From contig NZ_KB908020.1 in the NCBI RefSeq assembly GCF_000382305.1, positions 124,001-188,000 of the forward strand: a DNA stretch of 64,000 bases, written 5' to 3'. A program made the translations under genes and the position numbers. A model generated the notes under the pieces. That model saw only the letters and a list, made by a program, of their open reading frames with translations, searched no databases and was not told the origin of the DNA. Every line of letters begins with the position of its first letter. Within the stretch, counting starts at the first letter, position 1. The stretch is from Vitreoscilla stercoraria DSM 513 (lineage in GTDB: Bacteria; Pseudomonadota; Gammaproteobacteria; Burkholderiales; Neisseriaceae). Positions 9,496 to 17,883 of this stretch are shown piece after piece.

Positions 9496-10092
9496 ATGAC
9501 TTTAGACACCAACGAAGCCACTGTGATTGAATTTTCATGGACGCATTACTTTTGTCTTTGTTGGGCGGTTGTGATTCTCATCGCATTTTCAGCGATTCCC
9601 GCCTACATGACTGCTTTTCATGTTGGGACGGTGTGGATGGCTTTGATCCATGGCAGTTGGGCAGTGTTATTGGCGTTGTTTTTTTTGGTGTTTTGGTCGG
9701 TATTGTTGTTTGGTTGTTTTTACTGCTTTTATATAGGAATATTGGCAGCACCTCGATATGTGTTTTTGAACACTGAAGGCATTTGTGTACAGACGCTTTA
9801 CAGACCGCTTTCTTACCATCTTGCATGGGAAAATGTCGCAGCCATTCAGGTAGAAGTTTATGCTTCGGTAACTTTGCATTTTTATACAGGTAGCAAGTAT
9901 CTTTATGTCAAAGAACAATATCCAATAGGTGAAAAACAACGTGATGTGTATCGAAAATACAAGCAAACCAGTTCGCAAATGTTGGTAAACCGAGTGAAAG
10001 ATTACAGCAAACCGCAATTTGAACAATTATTGATGACTTATTACCGGCGCAGGAATCAACAACCAAACAGTATTTTGGTGCCGAAAAATTGA
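9496..10092 (+). CDS. Unrecognised membrane protein, second of a tandem paralogous pair
   Basis: The product is 198 residues from the ATG at 9496, chosen because AGGT lies at the right distance; an upstream TTG at 9490 is less likely. Hydrophobic segments lie near residues 18-40 and 50-80 (ALFFLVFWSVLLFGCFYCF), followed by a soluble half with FLNTEGICVQTLYR, HLAWENVAAIQVE and a basic C-terminus. Layout and spacing match the preceding gene, though identity is low. It ends 22 bp before lpdA with no terminator between, so it should be cotranscribed with lpdA. The function is unknown. Confidence 0.7.
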   Translation: MTLDTNEATVIEFSWTHYFCLCWAVVILIAFSAIPAYMTAFHVGTVWMALIHGSWAVLLALFFLVFWSVLLFGCFYCFYIGILAAPRYVFLNTEGICVQTLYRPLSYHLAWENVAAIQVEVYASVTLHFYTGSKYLYVKEQYPIGEKQRDVYRKYKQTSSQMLVNRVKDYSKPQFEQLLMTYYRRRNQQPNSILVPKN

Positions 10093-10114
10093 ATACAAAT
10101 GAATAGAGGTAATT

Positions 10115-11890
10115 ATGGCTCTCATTGAATTAAAAGTCCCTGACATTGGTGGTAGCGAAAATGTTGATATCATTGACGTGAATGTGAAAGTGGGCGACAG
10201 CGTGGCTGTGGATGACACTTTAATCACTTTGGAAACCGACAAAGCCACCATGGATGTGCCTGCTGAACAAGCGGGCGTGGTCAAAGAAATCAAAGTGGCT
10301 GTGGGCGACAAGATTTCTGAAGGCGGTGTGATTGTGGTGATTGAGGTTGCTGCTGCAGCCGAATCCACATCTGCGGTGACAGCTGCTCAAACCGAAGCTG
10401 CACCGAAAACCGAAGCTGCGCCTATACCAGCGGCAGCGAATTTTTCAGGTGCCGCTGAAGCTGAGTACGATGTGGTGGTGTTGGGCGGTGGTCCTGGTGG
10501 CTATTCAGCCGCTTTTGCCGCTGCCGACCAAGGTTTGAAAACGGCGATCATTGAGCGTTATGCGACTTTGGGCGGTGTGTGTTTGAATGTCGGTTGCATT
10601 CCATCGAAAGCTTTGTTGCACAATGCTGCGGTGATGGATGAAGTCAAGCATTTGGCCGCCAACGGCATCAAGTTTGCTGAGCCTGAAATTGACATCGACA
10701 TGTTGCGTGGTTACAAAGAAAAAGTCATAGGCAAACTGACAACAGGTTTGGCTGGCATGGCCAAAGCGCGCAAAGTGGACGTGATTCGTGGCAATGCGCA
10801 GTTCATTTCTGCCAACCATTTTGAAGTGACCGAAACCACAGGCACAGGCAAGGACGAAACCGCGAACAAAAAAGTGGTGGCCTTTAAAAACGCTATCATT
10901 GCCGCAGGCAGCCGCGTGACCCAATTGCCGTTCATTCCGCAAGACCCTCGCATTGTGGATTCAACGGGTGCGTTGGAATTGAAAGCCGTGCCTGAAAAAA
11001 TGCTGATTATCGGTGGTGGCATCATCGGTTTGGAAATGGGCACTGTTTACAGCACATTGGGCGCACGCTTGGATGTGGTGGAAATGATGGATGGCTTGAT
11101 GCAAGGCGCGGACCGTGATTTGGTCAAAGTGTGGCAAAAAATGAACGAATACCGCTTTGACAACATCATGTTGAATACCAAAACGGTGGGCGTTGAGGCT
11201 AAAGAGGACGGCATTTACGTGACGTTTGAAGGTGCGAAAGCTCCAACCGAGCCACAACGTTATGATTTGGTGTTGGTGGCAGCGGGCCGACAACCTAATG
11301 GTTTGTTAATTGGCGCGGACAAAGCAGGCGTGGCGGTAACCGAGCGCGGCTTTATCAATGTTGACAAAACCCAACGCACCAATGTGCCGCACATTTACGC
11401 CATTGGTGACATTGTCGGTCAACCGATGTTGGCGCACAAAGCGGTGCACGAAGGCCATGTGGCAGCGGAAAATTGTGCCGGTCACAAAGCGTTTTTTGAT
11501 GCGCGTGTGATTCCAGGTGTGGCTTACACCGATCCTGAAGTGGCTTGGGTAGGTGTGACCGAAGAAATCGCCAAACGCGATGGTATCAAAATCACCAAAT
11601 CGGTGTTTCCGTGGGCAGCTTCAGGCCGTGCCATTGCCAATGGCCGCGACGAAGGCTTTACCAAGTTGATTTTTGATGCTGAAACTGGCTTGATCATCGG
11701 CGGTGGCATTGTTGGCACGCACGCAGGTGACATGATAGGCGAAATTTGCTTGGCCATTGAAATGGGTTGTGATGCCGAAGACATCGGCAAAACCATTCAT
11801 CCGCATCCAACTTTGGGTGAGTCTATTGGTATGGCAGCAGAAGTGGCATTGGGCGTTTGTACCGATTTGCCGCCGATGCGTAAAAAATAA
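10115..11890 (+). CDS. lpdA: Dihydrolipoyl dehydrogenase (E3) with N-terminal lipoyl domain
   Basis: The product has 591 residues, longer than ordinary E3 (about 470) because of an N-terminal lipoyl domain with ETDKATMDVP, Lys43 being the lipoylation site. An Ala-rich linker joins it to the flavoprotein: FAD motif VVVLGGGPGGYSAAFAAAD, redox disulfide Cys156/Cys161 in GGVCLNVGCIPSK, the second nucleotide site LIIGGGIIGLEMG, and the catalytic HPHPTLGES near 562. It reoxidises dihydrolipoyl groups with NAD+. The lipoyl-E3 fusion is typical of Neisseria and several other proteobacteria. GAGG precedes the ATG. A terminator and a repeat hairpin follow. Confidence 0.97.
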   Translation: MALIELKVPDIGGSENVDIIDVNVKVGDSVAVDDTLITLETDKATMDVPAEQAGVVKEIKVAVGDKISEGGVIVVIEVAAAAESTSAVTAAQTEAAPKTEAAPIPAAANFSGAAEAEYDVVVLGGGPGGYSAAFAAADQGLKTAIIERYATLGGVCLNVGCIPSKALLHNAAVMDEVKHLAANGIKFAEPEIDIDMLRGYKEKVIGKLTTGLAGMAKARKVDVIRGNAQFISANHFEVTETTGTGKDETANKKVVAFKNAIIAAGSRVTQLPFIPQDPRIVDSTGALELKAVPEKMLIIGGGIIGLEMGTVYSTLGARLDVVEMMDGLMQGADRDLVKVWQKMNEYRFDNIMLNTKTVGVEAKEDGIYVTFEGAKAPTEPQRYDLVLVAAGRQPNGLLIGADKAGVAVTERGFINVDKTQRTNVPHIYAIGDIVGQPMLAHKAVHEGHVAAENCAGHKAFFDARVIPGVAYTDPEVAWVGVTEEIAKRDGIKITKSVFPWAASGRAIANGRDEGFTKLIFDAETGLIIGGGIVGTHAGDMIGEICLAIEMGCDAEDIGKTIHPHPTLGESIGMAAEVALGVCTDLPPMRKK

Positions 11891-11919
11891 TTTGATTGAA
11901 AGAAAGCTTGCTTGGTTTT

Positions 11920-11954
11920 ACAGCCTGATTGCTTCGGTAACAGGCTGTTTTTTT
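11920..11954 (+). terminator. Rho-independent terminator of the pdh operon
   Basis: Stem ACAGCCTG (11920-11927) / CAGGCTGT (11941-11948) followed by a T-run to 11954, 30 bp after the lpdA stop. Confidence 0.85.
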
Positions 11955-11975
11955 GTGCAGGTCATGTATATGCTA

Positions 11976-12007
11976 AAAGCGTCCTGTAAAGGTTTACAGG
12001 ACGCTTT
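11976..12007. repeat. Inverted DUS-like pair after lpdA
   Basis: 15-bp perfect arms AAAGCGTCCTGTAAA (11976-11990) and complement (11993-12007), 2-base loop, between convergent lpdA and the nitroreductase gene. It could be a back-up terminator in both directions. Confidence 0.85.
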
Positions 12008-12088
12008 GGATTATGGTTAAGCATCAAAGGTGACGATTTATGTCAAAGCTTTACAGAACGCCTATGGTGGCATCATTAAGCATGACCA

Positions 12089-12721
12089 TTATGGTTTGAT
12101 AATCACAAATTCATCCATCGGCATGCGCACTTTTTCAAGTTTTGACCACCAATCGTTTTCCACGTCTTGCACGCCCAACGCCAGCAAAGTCACCGATTTC
12201 AAACCCAATTTAGACAAATGCAACACTTGGTCCATGCCTTCTTTGTCAAAGCCTTCCATCGGTGTGGCAGCCACACCCAACAGCGCTGCCGCAGCAATGG
12301 CCACGCCCATGCCGATGTGGGCTTGTTTGGCTGAGTGATGGTATTGCTGCTCTTGGGTAAAACCGCCAAACAAATCCTTCAAGCCTTGAATTGTCTCGGT
12401 GGTTACAGACGCATCTTGTTTGCGAATGGTGCGTGCTTCGGCATCACGTTGATCAATGCGTGCATCGTCCATCGCATCCCACGACACAAACACCAACAAA
12501 TGCGAACATTCGGTAATTTGTGGCTGGTTAAAAGCCACTGGTGCCAATGCTTGTTTTAAGGTTTGATCGCTCACGCACACGATGTGAAACGGTTGTAAGC
12601 CTGCCGAAGTTGGTGCTAGGCGAGCGGCTTCTAAAATAGTGTTAACCACGTTTTGGTCTAATTTTTCACCTGTCATGCGTTTGACGGCAGAGCGGTGTTG
12701 TAAAGCGTCAATCAATTGCAT
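12089..12721 (-). CDS. Nitroreductase family NAD(P)H-dependent oxidoreductase
   Basis: The product is 210 residues, beginning MQLIDALQHRSAVKRM. Family signs are the N-terminal HRSAVKRM (FMN phosphate binding), EAARLAPTSAGLQPFHIV and the late GVAATPMEGFDKEGMDQVL block. Enzymes of this NfsB/YfkO type are cytoplasmic FMN proteins that reduce nitro compounds, quinones or flavins; the natural substrate is not evident. The start at 12721 was chosen over an upstream in-frame ATG because AAAGGAC lies just before it and the family N-terminus begins there. It stands alone, divergent from the MHS permease across a 500-bp AT-rich gap. Confidence 0.85.
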   Translation of the reverse strand: MQLIDALQHRSAVKRMTGEKLDQNVVNTILEAARLAPTSAGLQPFHIVCVSDQTLKQALAPVAFNQPQITECSHLLVFVSWDAMDDARIDQRDAEARTIRKQDASVTTETIQGLKDLFGGFTQEQQYHHSAKQAHIGMGVAIAAAALLGVAATPMEGFDKEGMDQVLHLSKLGLKSVTLLALGVQDVENDWWSKLEKVRMPMDEFVIIKP

Positions 12722-13230
12722 TTGAGTCCTTTGAACATGTAAACATGATGTGGTTGGCAATCACAATAGATACAAATTTGACCAAATAGTTTTGGTAGTG
12801 AGTCAACTGTATGGATTTGTAAGGATTTTTTTCAGGCTTTAGATTTTTTTCAAATGCAGGTATGTGTTGAGAAACAGAGGATTGATTTTGTCCACAATTC
12901 ATGCACAGAATCTGTGTATAAGTGTGTTGATAAGATGGTTTAGTTTAGGTATATCAATGATTTGGTGTTTTGATTAAAAAATAATCAACTGAATTTTTAA
13001 TTTGACTCCCCATGTTTTATTAATATGTATTTTTAATACGATTGCATCGTATTTTGATGGCTTATGATTGACTTATTTTTTAAATAAATTAACATATTCT
13101 GTTGTAAATCTTATTTTAAACATATTTAATTGAAATTAAATTTCATTATTTTTATAAATTTTGAAATTTAAATACATTTAATGTATTATTTAGAGTGAGA
13201 AATCGTTGACTATTTTTTTAAAAGCACAAT
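12722..13230. other. Very AT-rich divergent gap with a cluster of DnaA-box-like 9-mers
   Basis: There is no coding frame that I trust. TTGTCCACA (12888-12896), TGTGTATAA (12913-12921) and TGTTGATAA (12925-12933) each match the DnaA box TTATNCACA (or its complement) with at most one mismatch. About 200 bp of almost pure A/T follows to the permease start. The MHS gene has no clear ribosome site. Confidence 0.4.
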
Positions 13231-14544
13231 ATGACCCAATTAAAAGTTGACCAATACGATGACGTGCATGGCAACCGTTATCTCAATCGTGAAGATTACC
13301 GTACTTTGTCTTTGTCCTCTTTAGGCGGTGCCTTAGAGTTTTATGATTTTGTGATTTATGTGTTTTACGCCAAAATCATTTCGGAGTTGTTTTTTCCATC
13401 CACGCTGAGTCCATTTTGGGCGATGCTCAATACTTATGGTATTTTCGCCGCAGGTTATTTTTTCAGGCCGCTTGGTGGTGTGGTGATGGCGCATTTTGGT
13501 GATTTGGTTGGGCGCAAGCGTTTGTTCGCCTTGTCTATTTTCTTAATGGCGGTACCGACTTTGATGATTGGTATTTTGCCGACGTTTGAAACTATCGGTT
13601 ATGCTGCGCCGCTATTGTTGTTATTGATGCGGGTGATGCAAGGTATTGCCATTGGTGGTGAAGTGCCTGCTGCGTGGACGTTTGTGTCTGAACATGTGCC
13701 GCCACGCCATGTGGGTTTTGCCAATGGTACGCTGACTGCGGGTTTGTCGTTTGGCATTTTATTGGGTGCGTTGATGTCTTTGGCCATTGCCAAAAATTTT
13801 ACCGAAGCCCAAATTCACGATTGGGCATGGCGCATTCCGTTCATCATTGGTGGTTTGTTGGGTTTTTTAACCATGTATTTGCGTTCTTATTTGAAAGAAA
13901 CGCCTGTGTTCAAAGCCATGCAAGAGCGCAAACAGTTGTACCAAGGTTTGCCTGTTAAAGAGATTTTGCAAAATTACAAAGTCTCAGTGGTCTTGGGCAT
14001 GTTGTTCACATGGTTTTTGACCGCTTGTGTGGTGGTGATTTTGTTGTCTATGCCGCAATTGTTAACCAGTACATTTGGCTACCAGCGTGCTGATGCGTTT
14101 GTATTGCAAAGCACAGGCATTGTGATGCAAGTGGTCGGTTGTGTGCTGTTCGGTTGGTTGGCAGATCGTATTGGTGGTGGCAAGAGCATGTTGATAGGAG
14201 GCGTGGCCACGGGCATTGCCGCTTATGTGTATTACACCCATTTGGGGGTTTGGAGTGAGAGCAGCATTTTCATCGCTTATGCCGTCTTAGGCTTGGTGGC
14301 AGGCTCTGTCGGCGTTGTACCTTTGTTGATGGTGCGTATGTTTGCCGCGCCTGTGCGTTTTACAGGTATTTCTTTCACTTATAACGTCGCTTATGCCATT
14401 GTCGGTGGCTTGACTTTGCCTATTGTGCAATGGTTGAGTCAATATTCGCCGATTGGGGCATTGTATTATGTGTTGTTCTTATCGGTAGTGGTGTCTGTGG
14501 CAGCGGCAGTGTTTTATTGCCGATTTGAAAAAAATACCGCATGA
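13231..14544 (+). CDS. MFS permease of the metabolite:H+ symporter (MHS/ProP-like) family
   Basis: The product has 437 residues and about 12 membrane helices. It opens with SLGGALEFYDFVIYVFYAKI, then GYFFRPLGGVVMAHFGDLVGRKR (the MFS loop 2-3 signature) and MRVMQGIAIGGEVPAAWTFV, all typical of the MHS subfamily that imports organic acids, proline/betaine or dicarboxylates by proton symport. The substrate cannot be read from sequence and no catabolic genes adjoin it. The start lacks a clear ribosome site; the frame and N-terminal family match support 13231. A sister repeat TTTCAGGCCGCTT lies inside the gene at 13461. It is followed by a strong repeat-derived terminator. Confidence 0.88.
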   Translation: MTQLKVDQYDDVHGNRYLNREDYRTLSLSSLGGALEFYDFVIYVFYAKIISELFFPSTLSPFWAMLNTYGIFAAGYFFRPLGGVVMAHFGDLVGRKRLFALSIFLMAVPTLMIGILPTFETIGYAAPLLLLLMRVMQGIAIGGEVPAAWTFVSEHVPPRHVGFANGTLTAGLSFGILLGALMSLAIAKNFTEAQIHDWAWRIPFIIGGLLGFLTMYLRSYLKETPVFKAMQERKQLYQGLPVKEILQNYKVSVVLGMLFTWFLTACVVVILLSMPQLLTSTFGYQRADAFVLQSTGIVMQVVGCVLFGWLADRIGGGKSMLIGGVATGIAAYVYYTHLGVWSESSIFIAYAVLGLVAGSVGVVPLLMVRMFAAPVRFTGISFTYNVAYAIVGGLTLPIVQWLSQYSPIGALYYVLFLSVVVSVAAAVFYCRFEKNTA

Positions 14545-14584
14545 ATTTCATTGTCCTTTTATGATCAATTGATTGAAGCGTGAC

Positions 14585-14619
14585 AAGCGTCCTGTAAAAC
14601 ATTTACAGGACGCTTTTTT
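14585..14619 (+). terminator. Terminator formed by an inverted DUS-like pair
   Basis: Arms AAGCGTCCTGTAAA (14585-14598) and TTTACAGGACGCTT (14602-14615), 3-base loop, running into TTTTTT. It is placed 40 bp after the MHS permease stop. Confidence 0.9.
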
Positions 14620-14818
14620 GATGTGTTTCAAATATGAAGTTTTAATGAAAGATGGTAAATTGATTTGATAGACATGAAATAAATAATCTAATATGGTTAA
14701 AAGACTGATGACAGGGTATAAATAAACTCATTTATATTGAATCAAATGAAATTGAATTGAATTTTTTGGGTGTTATCAAGTCGCTCGGTGTCAAGACAGG
14801 TTTTAAGGGGGATGGGAA

Positions 14819-16342
14819 ATGGGCAGTTATTCTTTTTTGCAAATGTTCACAGTGGTATTTGGCTTGTCCATTGCCACGACTTTATTCAATAAGCGGGTAT
14901 TGGGTTTGCCTGCTGCCATTGGTGTGCCGATTGTATCGGCAGTAGCGGTGTTTTTGTTGCAATGGGCAGTCAGTTTATTTGGTCACAATGATTTTGTGCA
15001 CATCAATATTAAAGAAATTGAAAATGCGGTAAGAGGCATTGATTTTTATGATTTTTTAATCAATGGCGTGATTTGTTTTATTTTGACTTCATCGGCATTG
15101 AAATTCAAAATTTCTGATTTGAAGACATATTTCAAACCGATTGCCATCTTGGCCAGCATTGCGTTGGCTTTGTGTGCCGTATTTTTTGGCTTGGCTTTGT
15201 ATGGTTATCAAATCGCGACAGGGCACAAAGTTGGTTTGTTGGTTTTGTTGTTGTTGGGCGCGGCCTTGGGTGCTACCGATCCTATTGGTATCAAAGGCGT
15301 GTTAAGTTCGGTCAAAGCTCCTCACCATTTGATGGTGAAGCTAGAAGGCGAATCTTTGTTCAATGATGCGGTGTGTATCGCTTTGTTCATGACGATTTTG
15401 GCTGTTATTAAAGGTGGCGAGTTCACTGTGGTGGGCGCTTTGGGTGTTTTGGCATATGAAATTGTGGTTGCTGTCATCATTGGCTTGGCTTTTGGTTGGT
15501 TTGTTTTGCGTTTGCTCAAAGGCAAACATGAGATGGAATCTTTGATTTTGTCGACAGCGTTTTTGGCTTCAGGTTCGTATTTGGTGGCTTTGTATGCCCA
15601 TGCTTCAGGTCCGATTGCCTGTGTGATTGCTGGTTTGGTGGTGGGTAATCGTTGGCAAGAAATTTTGTCTGAACAAGAAGTGTCTGAAGTGAACCATTTT
15701 TGGCATACGGTAGAAGGCATTATTAATTCATTTTTGTTCACTTTGATTGGCATGGAGTTGTTCATCATTGATTTTCATGTTGATTTGCTCATTGGTGGCG
15801 TGGTGGCTTTTGTGATTTTGCATCTGGCTCGATTTGCCGCCAATTTCTTGGCATTTGTCCCATTTCGCAGTATTAGACGCCAAAGTTACAATGGCAGCTT
15901 GACGATTTTATCTTGGGGTGGGGTGCGTGGCGGCATTTCGTTAGCGTTGATTTTGGCGGTGGCGAATATGCCACCATTGAGCAAATACAGTGATATTTTA
16001 ATCGGCTACACATTCGTGTGCGTGTTGTTGTCAGGCTTGGTTTGTGGTTTGGGTTTGCCGGGCGTGATGAATGCGTTTTATTACAATCCAGATGAACCCA
16101 AAACAGGTTTTTCAGGTTGGTATCAAAGATGGTGTCACAAAGTGTTTAATCGCAAAGGCATGATGTATTGGGTGACGGAAGATGCTCAAGGCAAAGAGCA
16201 AATTGTGGTGCACAATCCTGAATGTTTGGTGGTGGCTGATGCCAAAGAAACCAGTCAGGCTTCTGAAATGGGTCTGGATAAATTGAATGAAGAAAAATTG
16301 GCCGCAGAAGTGAAACGTTTGGAAGACCCGAAAAACTTTTAA
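14819..16342 (+). CDS. Na+(K+)/H+ antiporter, CPA1/NhaP-like
   Basis: The product has 507 residues and 10-12 predicted membrane helices. Family motifs are ALGATDPIGIKGVL (the acidic ion-binding region, Asp in ATDP), KLEGESLFNDAVCIALF and WGGVRGGISLALILAVA, all characteristic of NhaP/NHE-type sodium-proton exchangers. The hydrophilic C-terminal tail of about 80 residues (after GVMNAFYYNPDEPK) is cytoplasmic and probably regulatory. AAGGGGGATGGG precedes the ATG. It is a single gene between the MHS permease and a repeat hairpin. Confidence 0.9.
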   Translation: MGSYSFLQMFTVVFGLSIATTLFNKRVLGLPAAIGVPIVSAVAVFLLQWAVSLFGHNDFVHINIKEIENAVRGIDFYDFLINGVICFILTSSALKFKISDLKTYFKPIAILASIALALCAVFFGLALYGYQIATGHKVGLLVLLLLGAALGATDPIGIKGVLSSVKAPHHLMVKLEGESLFNDAVCIALFMTILAVIKGGEFTVVGALGVLAYEIVVAVIIGLAFGWFVLRLLKGKHEMESLILSTAFLASGSYLVALYAHASGPIACVIAGLVVGNRWQEILSEQEVSEVNHFWHTVEGIINSFLFTLIGMELFIIDFHVDLLIGGVVAFVILHLARFAANFLAFVPFRSIRRQSYNGSLTILSWGGVRGGISLALILAVANMPPLSKYSDILIGYTFVCVLLSGLVCGLGLPGVMNAFYYNPDEPKTGFSGWYQRWCHKVFNRKGMMYWVTEDAQGKEQIVVHNPECLVVADAKETSQASEMGLDKLNEEKLAAEVKRLEDPKNF

Positions 16343-16359
16343 TCATTAAATGTAAGAAT

Positions 16360-16398
16360 AAAACAAGCGTCCTGTAAGCTTTACAGGACGCTTGTTTT
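16360..16398. terminator. Bidirectional terminator from an inverted DUS-like pair
   Basis: 18-bp perfect arms (16360-16377 and 16381-16398), 3-base loop, outer ends AAAA and TTTT. It therefore has a U-run in either direction and lies between the convergent antiporter and ankyrin genes. Confidence 0.9.
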
Positions 16399-16407
16399 GT
16401 TTGCAAA

Positions 16408-17643
16408 CTAGATCAGATATTTGGTTTTAAAAACATGAAAATCACTGCGATTGCGCCAAGTGAAATCTTTGATGGTGATGGTTTGGTTGGCATGTTTGTC
16501 TTGAGAAACATGCAGACCTTGTGCTTTCAATTGCTCGGCAATGATTTTGCTAATACTCTGCGTGCTTGAGTCGTGAGAGGGTGACGCAATGGTGCCAAGC
16601 GTCAATGGCAATTCACGGTGCGCTAAAACATGGCGTATGTCTTCTGAGCTAAAAAAACAAAATCCTTGAAACGTCTTGTCACCTTGATAACGGGTTTGAA
16701 AGGCATGAATTTGGGCATGGCTGCCATCGGTATTGGTGCAAGCGGCAGGCAAGGCAATGATGCCTTGCTTGAACAAAGCATAAAATGCCAATAATAATTT
16801 TTCACAATCGGTCATGCTTGGCCATTTTTTTTGAGCCGCAATCAAAGCTTGTCTTTGCTCACGCACCGTATTTTGAACCAGAGTTAACACCGTTTCATCT
16901 AAATGAAATTGCGCCATAATGTGTTGGACGATATCGGTAGAAACCAAGATATTTTCTTGTACGCGAAAATGAATTTCGCTTTCGATTTGGCTAGGCAAGG
17001 TGGTGGGTTTGGTCGGAGCTACTGCCGCAGAAGTGCTTGCCAAATTGGCAACGGTGGCCGCCATGATCGGTGTGGTTGTGCTGGGCGTTGTGTGAGCAGC
17101 TGGCATGATGGTTTGTGTGTGTTGCTCTATCGCAGCGACCACTGCTTCAAACGATGGGTCTGTTTGGGTTTTAAAGGCGTAAGATGCGGCAATGCTCAAT
17201 GCATTGGGTGCTTTGGCAGTGACATCGCCACCTTGGGCTAACATGGCCTGTAATAATGTTAAACGCGAATCTAAATGATTGATTTCTTGCAACATGCTCA
17301 AAGGGCAAAACCCCTCTTGATTGACCAAGTTGGGATTGGCACCTGCTTTTAAGAGCAATAAAGCGCATGCAATATTGCCGTGAACAAGCGCATAATGCAA
17401 AGGTGTGTTGCCAACGATATCTTGTAAATTGACATCTAAGTGGTGGTCTAAATAAAATTGTATCGTTTCAATAGGTGGCGTGGTTTGCGTGGCATTTTGC
17501 AAAGCAATGTGCAGATAATTGGTTTGCTGCTCAGAATCCATTTCGTGAATGTCTAATTTGTTCTCAAAAATTTCTTTTAACTCATTGATATAGCCTTGTC
17601 GATTGACAACCAATATTTGAAAATAATAATCACGACTGCCCAT
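16408..17643 (-). CDS. Ankyrin-repeat protein of unknown function
   Basis: The product has 411 residues and no signal peptide. Ankyrin repeats occupy about residues 37-142; the clearest is GNTPLHYALVHGNIACALLL...AGANPNLVNQEG near 78-110. A Thr/Pro/Ala-rich linker runs roughly 173-219 (AAHTTPSTTTPIMAATVAN). The C-terminal 190 residues form a domain I do not recognise, with helices around 225-290 and a mixed region ending KDFTWRNRSDFHVFKTKYLI. Ankyrin repeats mediate protein binding; no partner is encoded next door. The gene stands alone, transcribed leftwards. AAGGAC lies somewhat far (about 11 bp) before the ATG. Confidence 0.75.
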   Translation of the reverse strand: MGSRDYYFQILVVNRQGYINELKEIFENKLDIHEMDSEQQTNYLHIALQNATQTTPPIETIQFYLDHHLDVNLQDIVGNTPLHYALVHGNIACALLLLKAGANPNLVNQEGFCPLSMLQEINHLDSRLTLLQAMLAQGGDVTAKAPNALSIAASYAFKTQTDPSFEAVVAAIEQHTQTIMPAAHTTPSTTTPIMAATVANLASTSAAVAPTKPTTLPSQIESEIHFRVQENILVSTDIVQHIMAQFHLDETVLTLVQNTVREQRQALIAAQKKWPSMTDCEKLLLAFYALFKQGIIALPAACTNTDGSHAQIHAFQTRYQGDKTFQGFCFFSSEDIRHVLAHRELPLTLGTIASPSHDSSTQSISKIIAEQLKAQGLHVSQDKHANQTITIKDFTWRNRSDFHVFKTKYLI

Positions 17644-17814
17644 ATTGTCATTGTCCTTGGTTAAAATTATTTTCTGAATGCCTTAGCATAAACCAAATTA
17701 TGACTGAGCATGTTGTTTTAGGTAAAGTTTTCAAGCTTGAACGGCGGCTGGAATGAATCACTGGCAGTGATGCGATTGTGATATGAAATATATCTCTTGA
17801 TGATTAAAATATCA

Positions 17815-17870
17815 TGACCCACATGACAAGCGTCCTGTAAATGGTTACAGGACGCTTGTCATGTGGGTCA
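17815..17870 (-). terminator. 26-bp perfect inverted repeat downstream of the amino acid ABC operon
   Basis: Arms 17815-17840 and 17845-17870 are exact complements over 26 bp with a 4-base loop; the inner part is the DUS-like pair. It lies 14 bp after the stop of the minus-strand ATPase gene and ahead of nothing on the plus strand, so it should end the ABC transcript. This is the longest perfect hairpin in the window. Confidence 0.85.
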
Positions 17871-17883
17871 GTCAAAGCAATAT

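Noticed and set aside
15322..15768. 148-codon minus-strand frame inside the antiporter gene
   Set aside because: Entirely antisense to a clear membrane transporter and without recognisable content.
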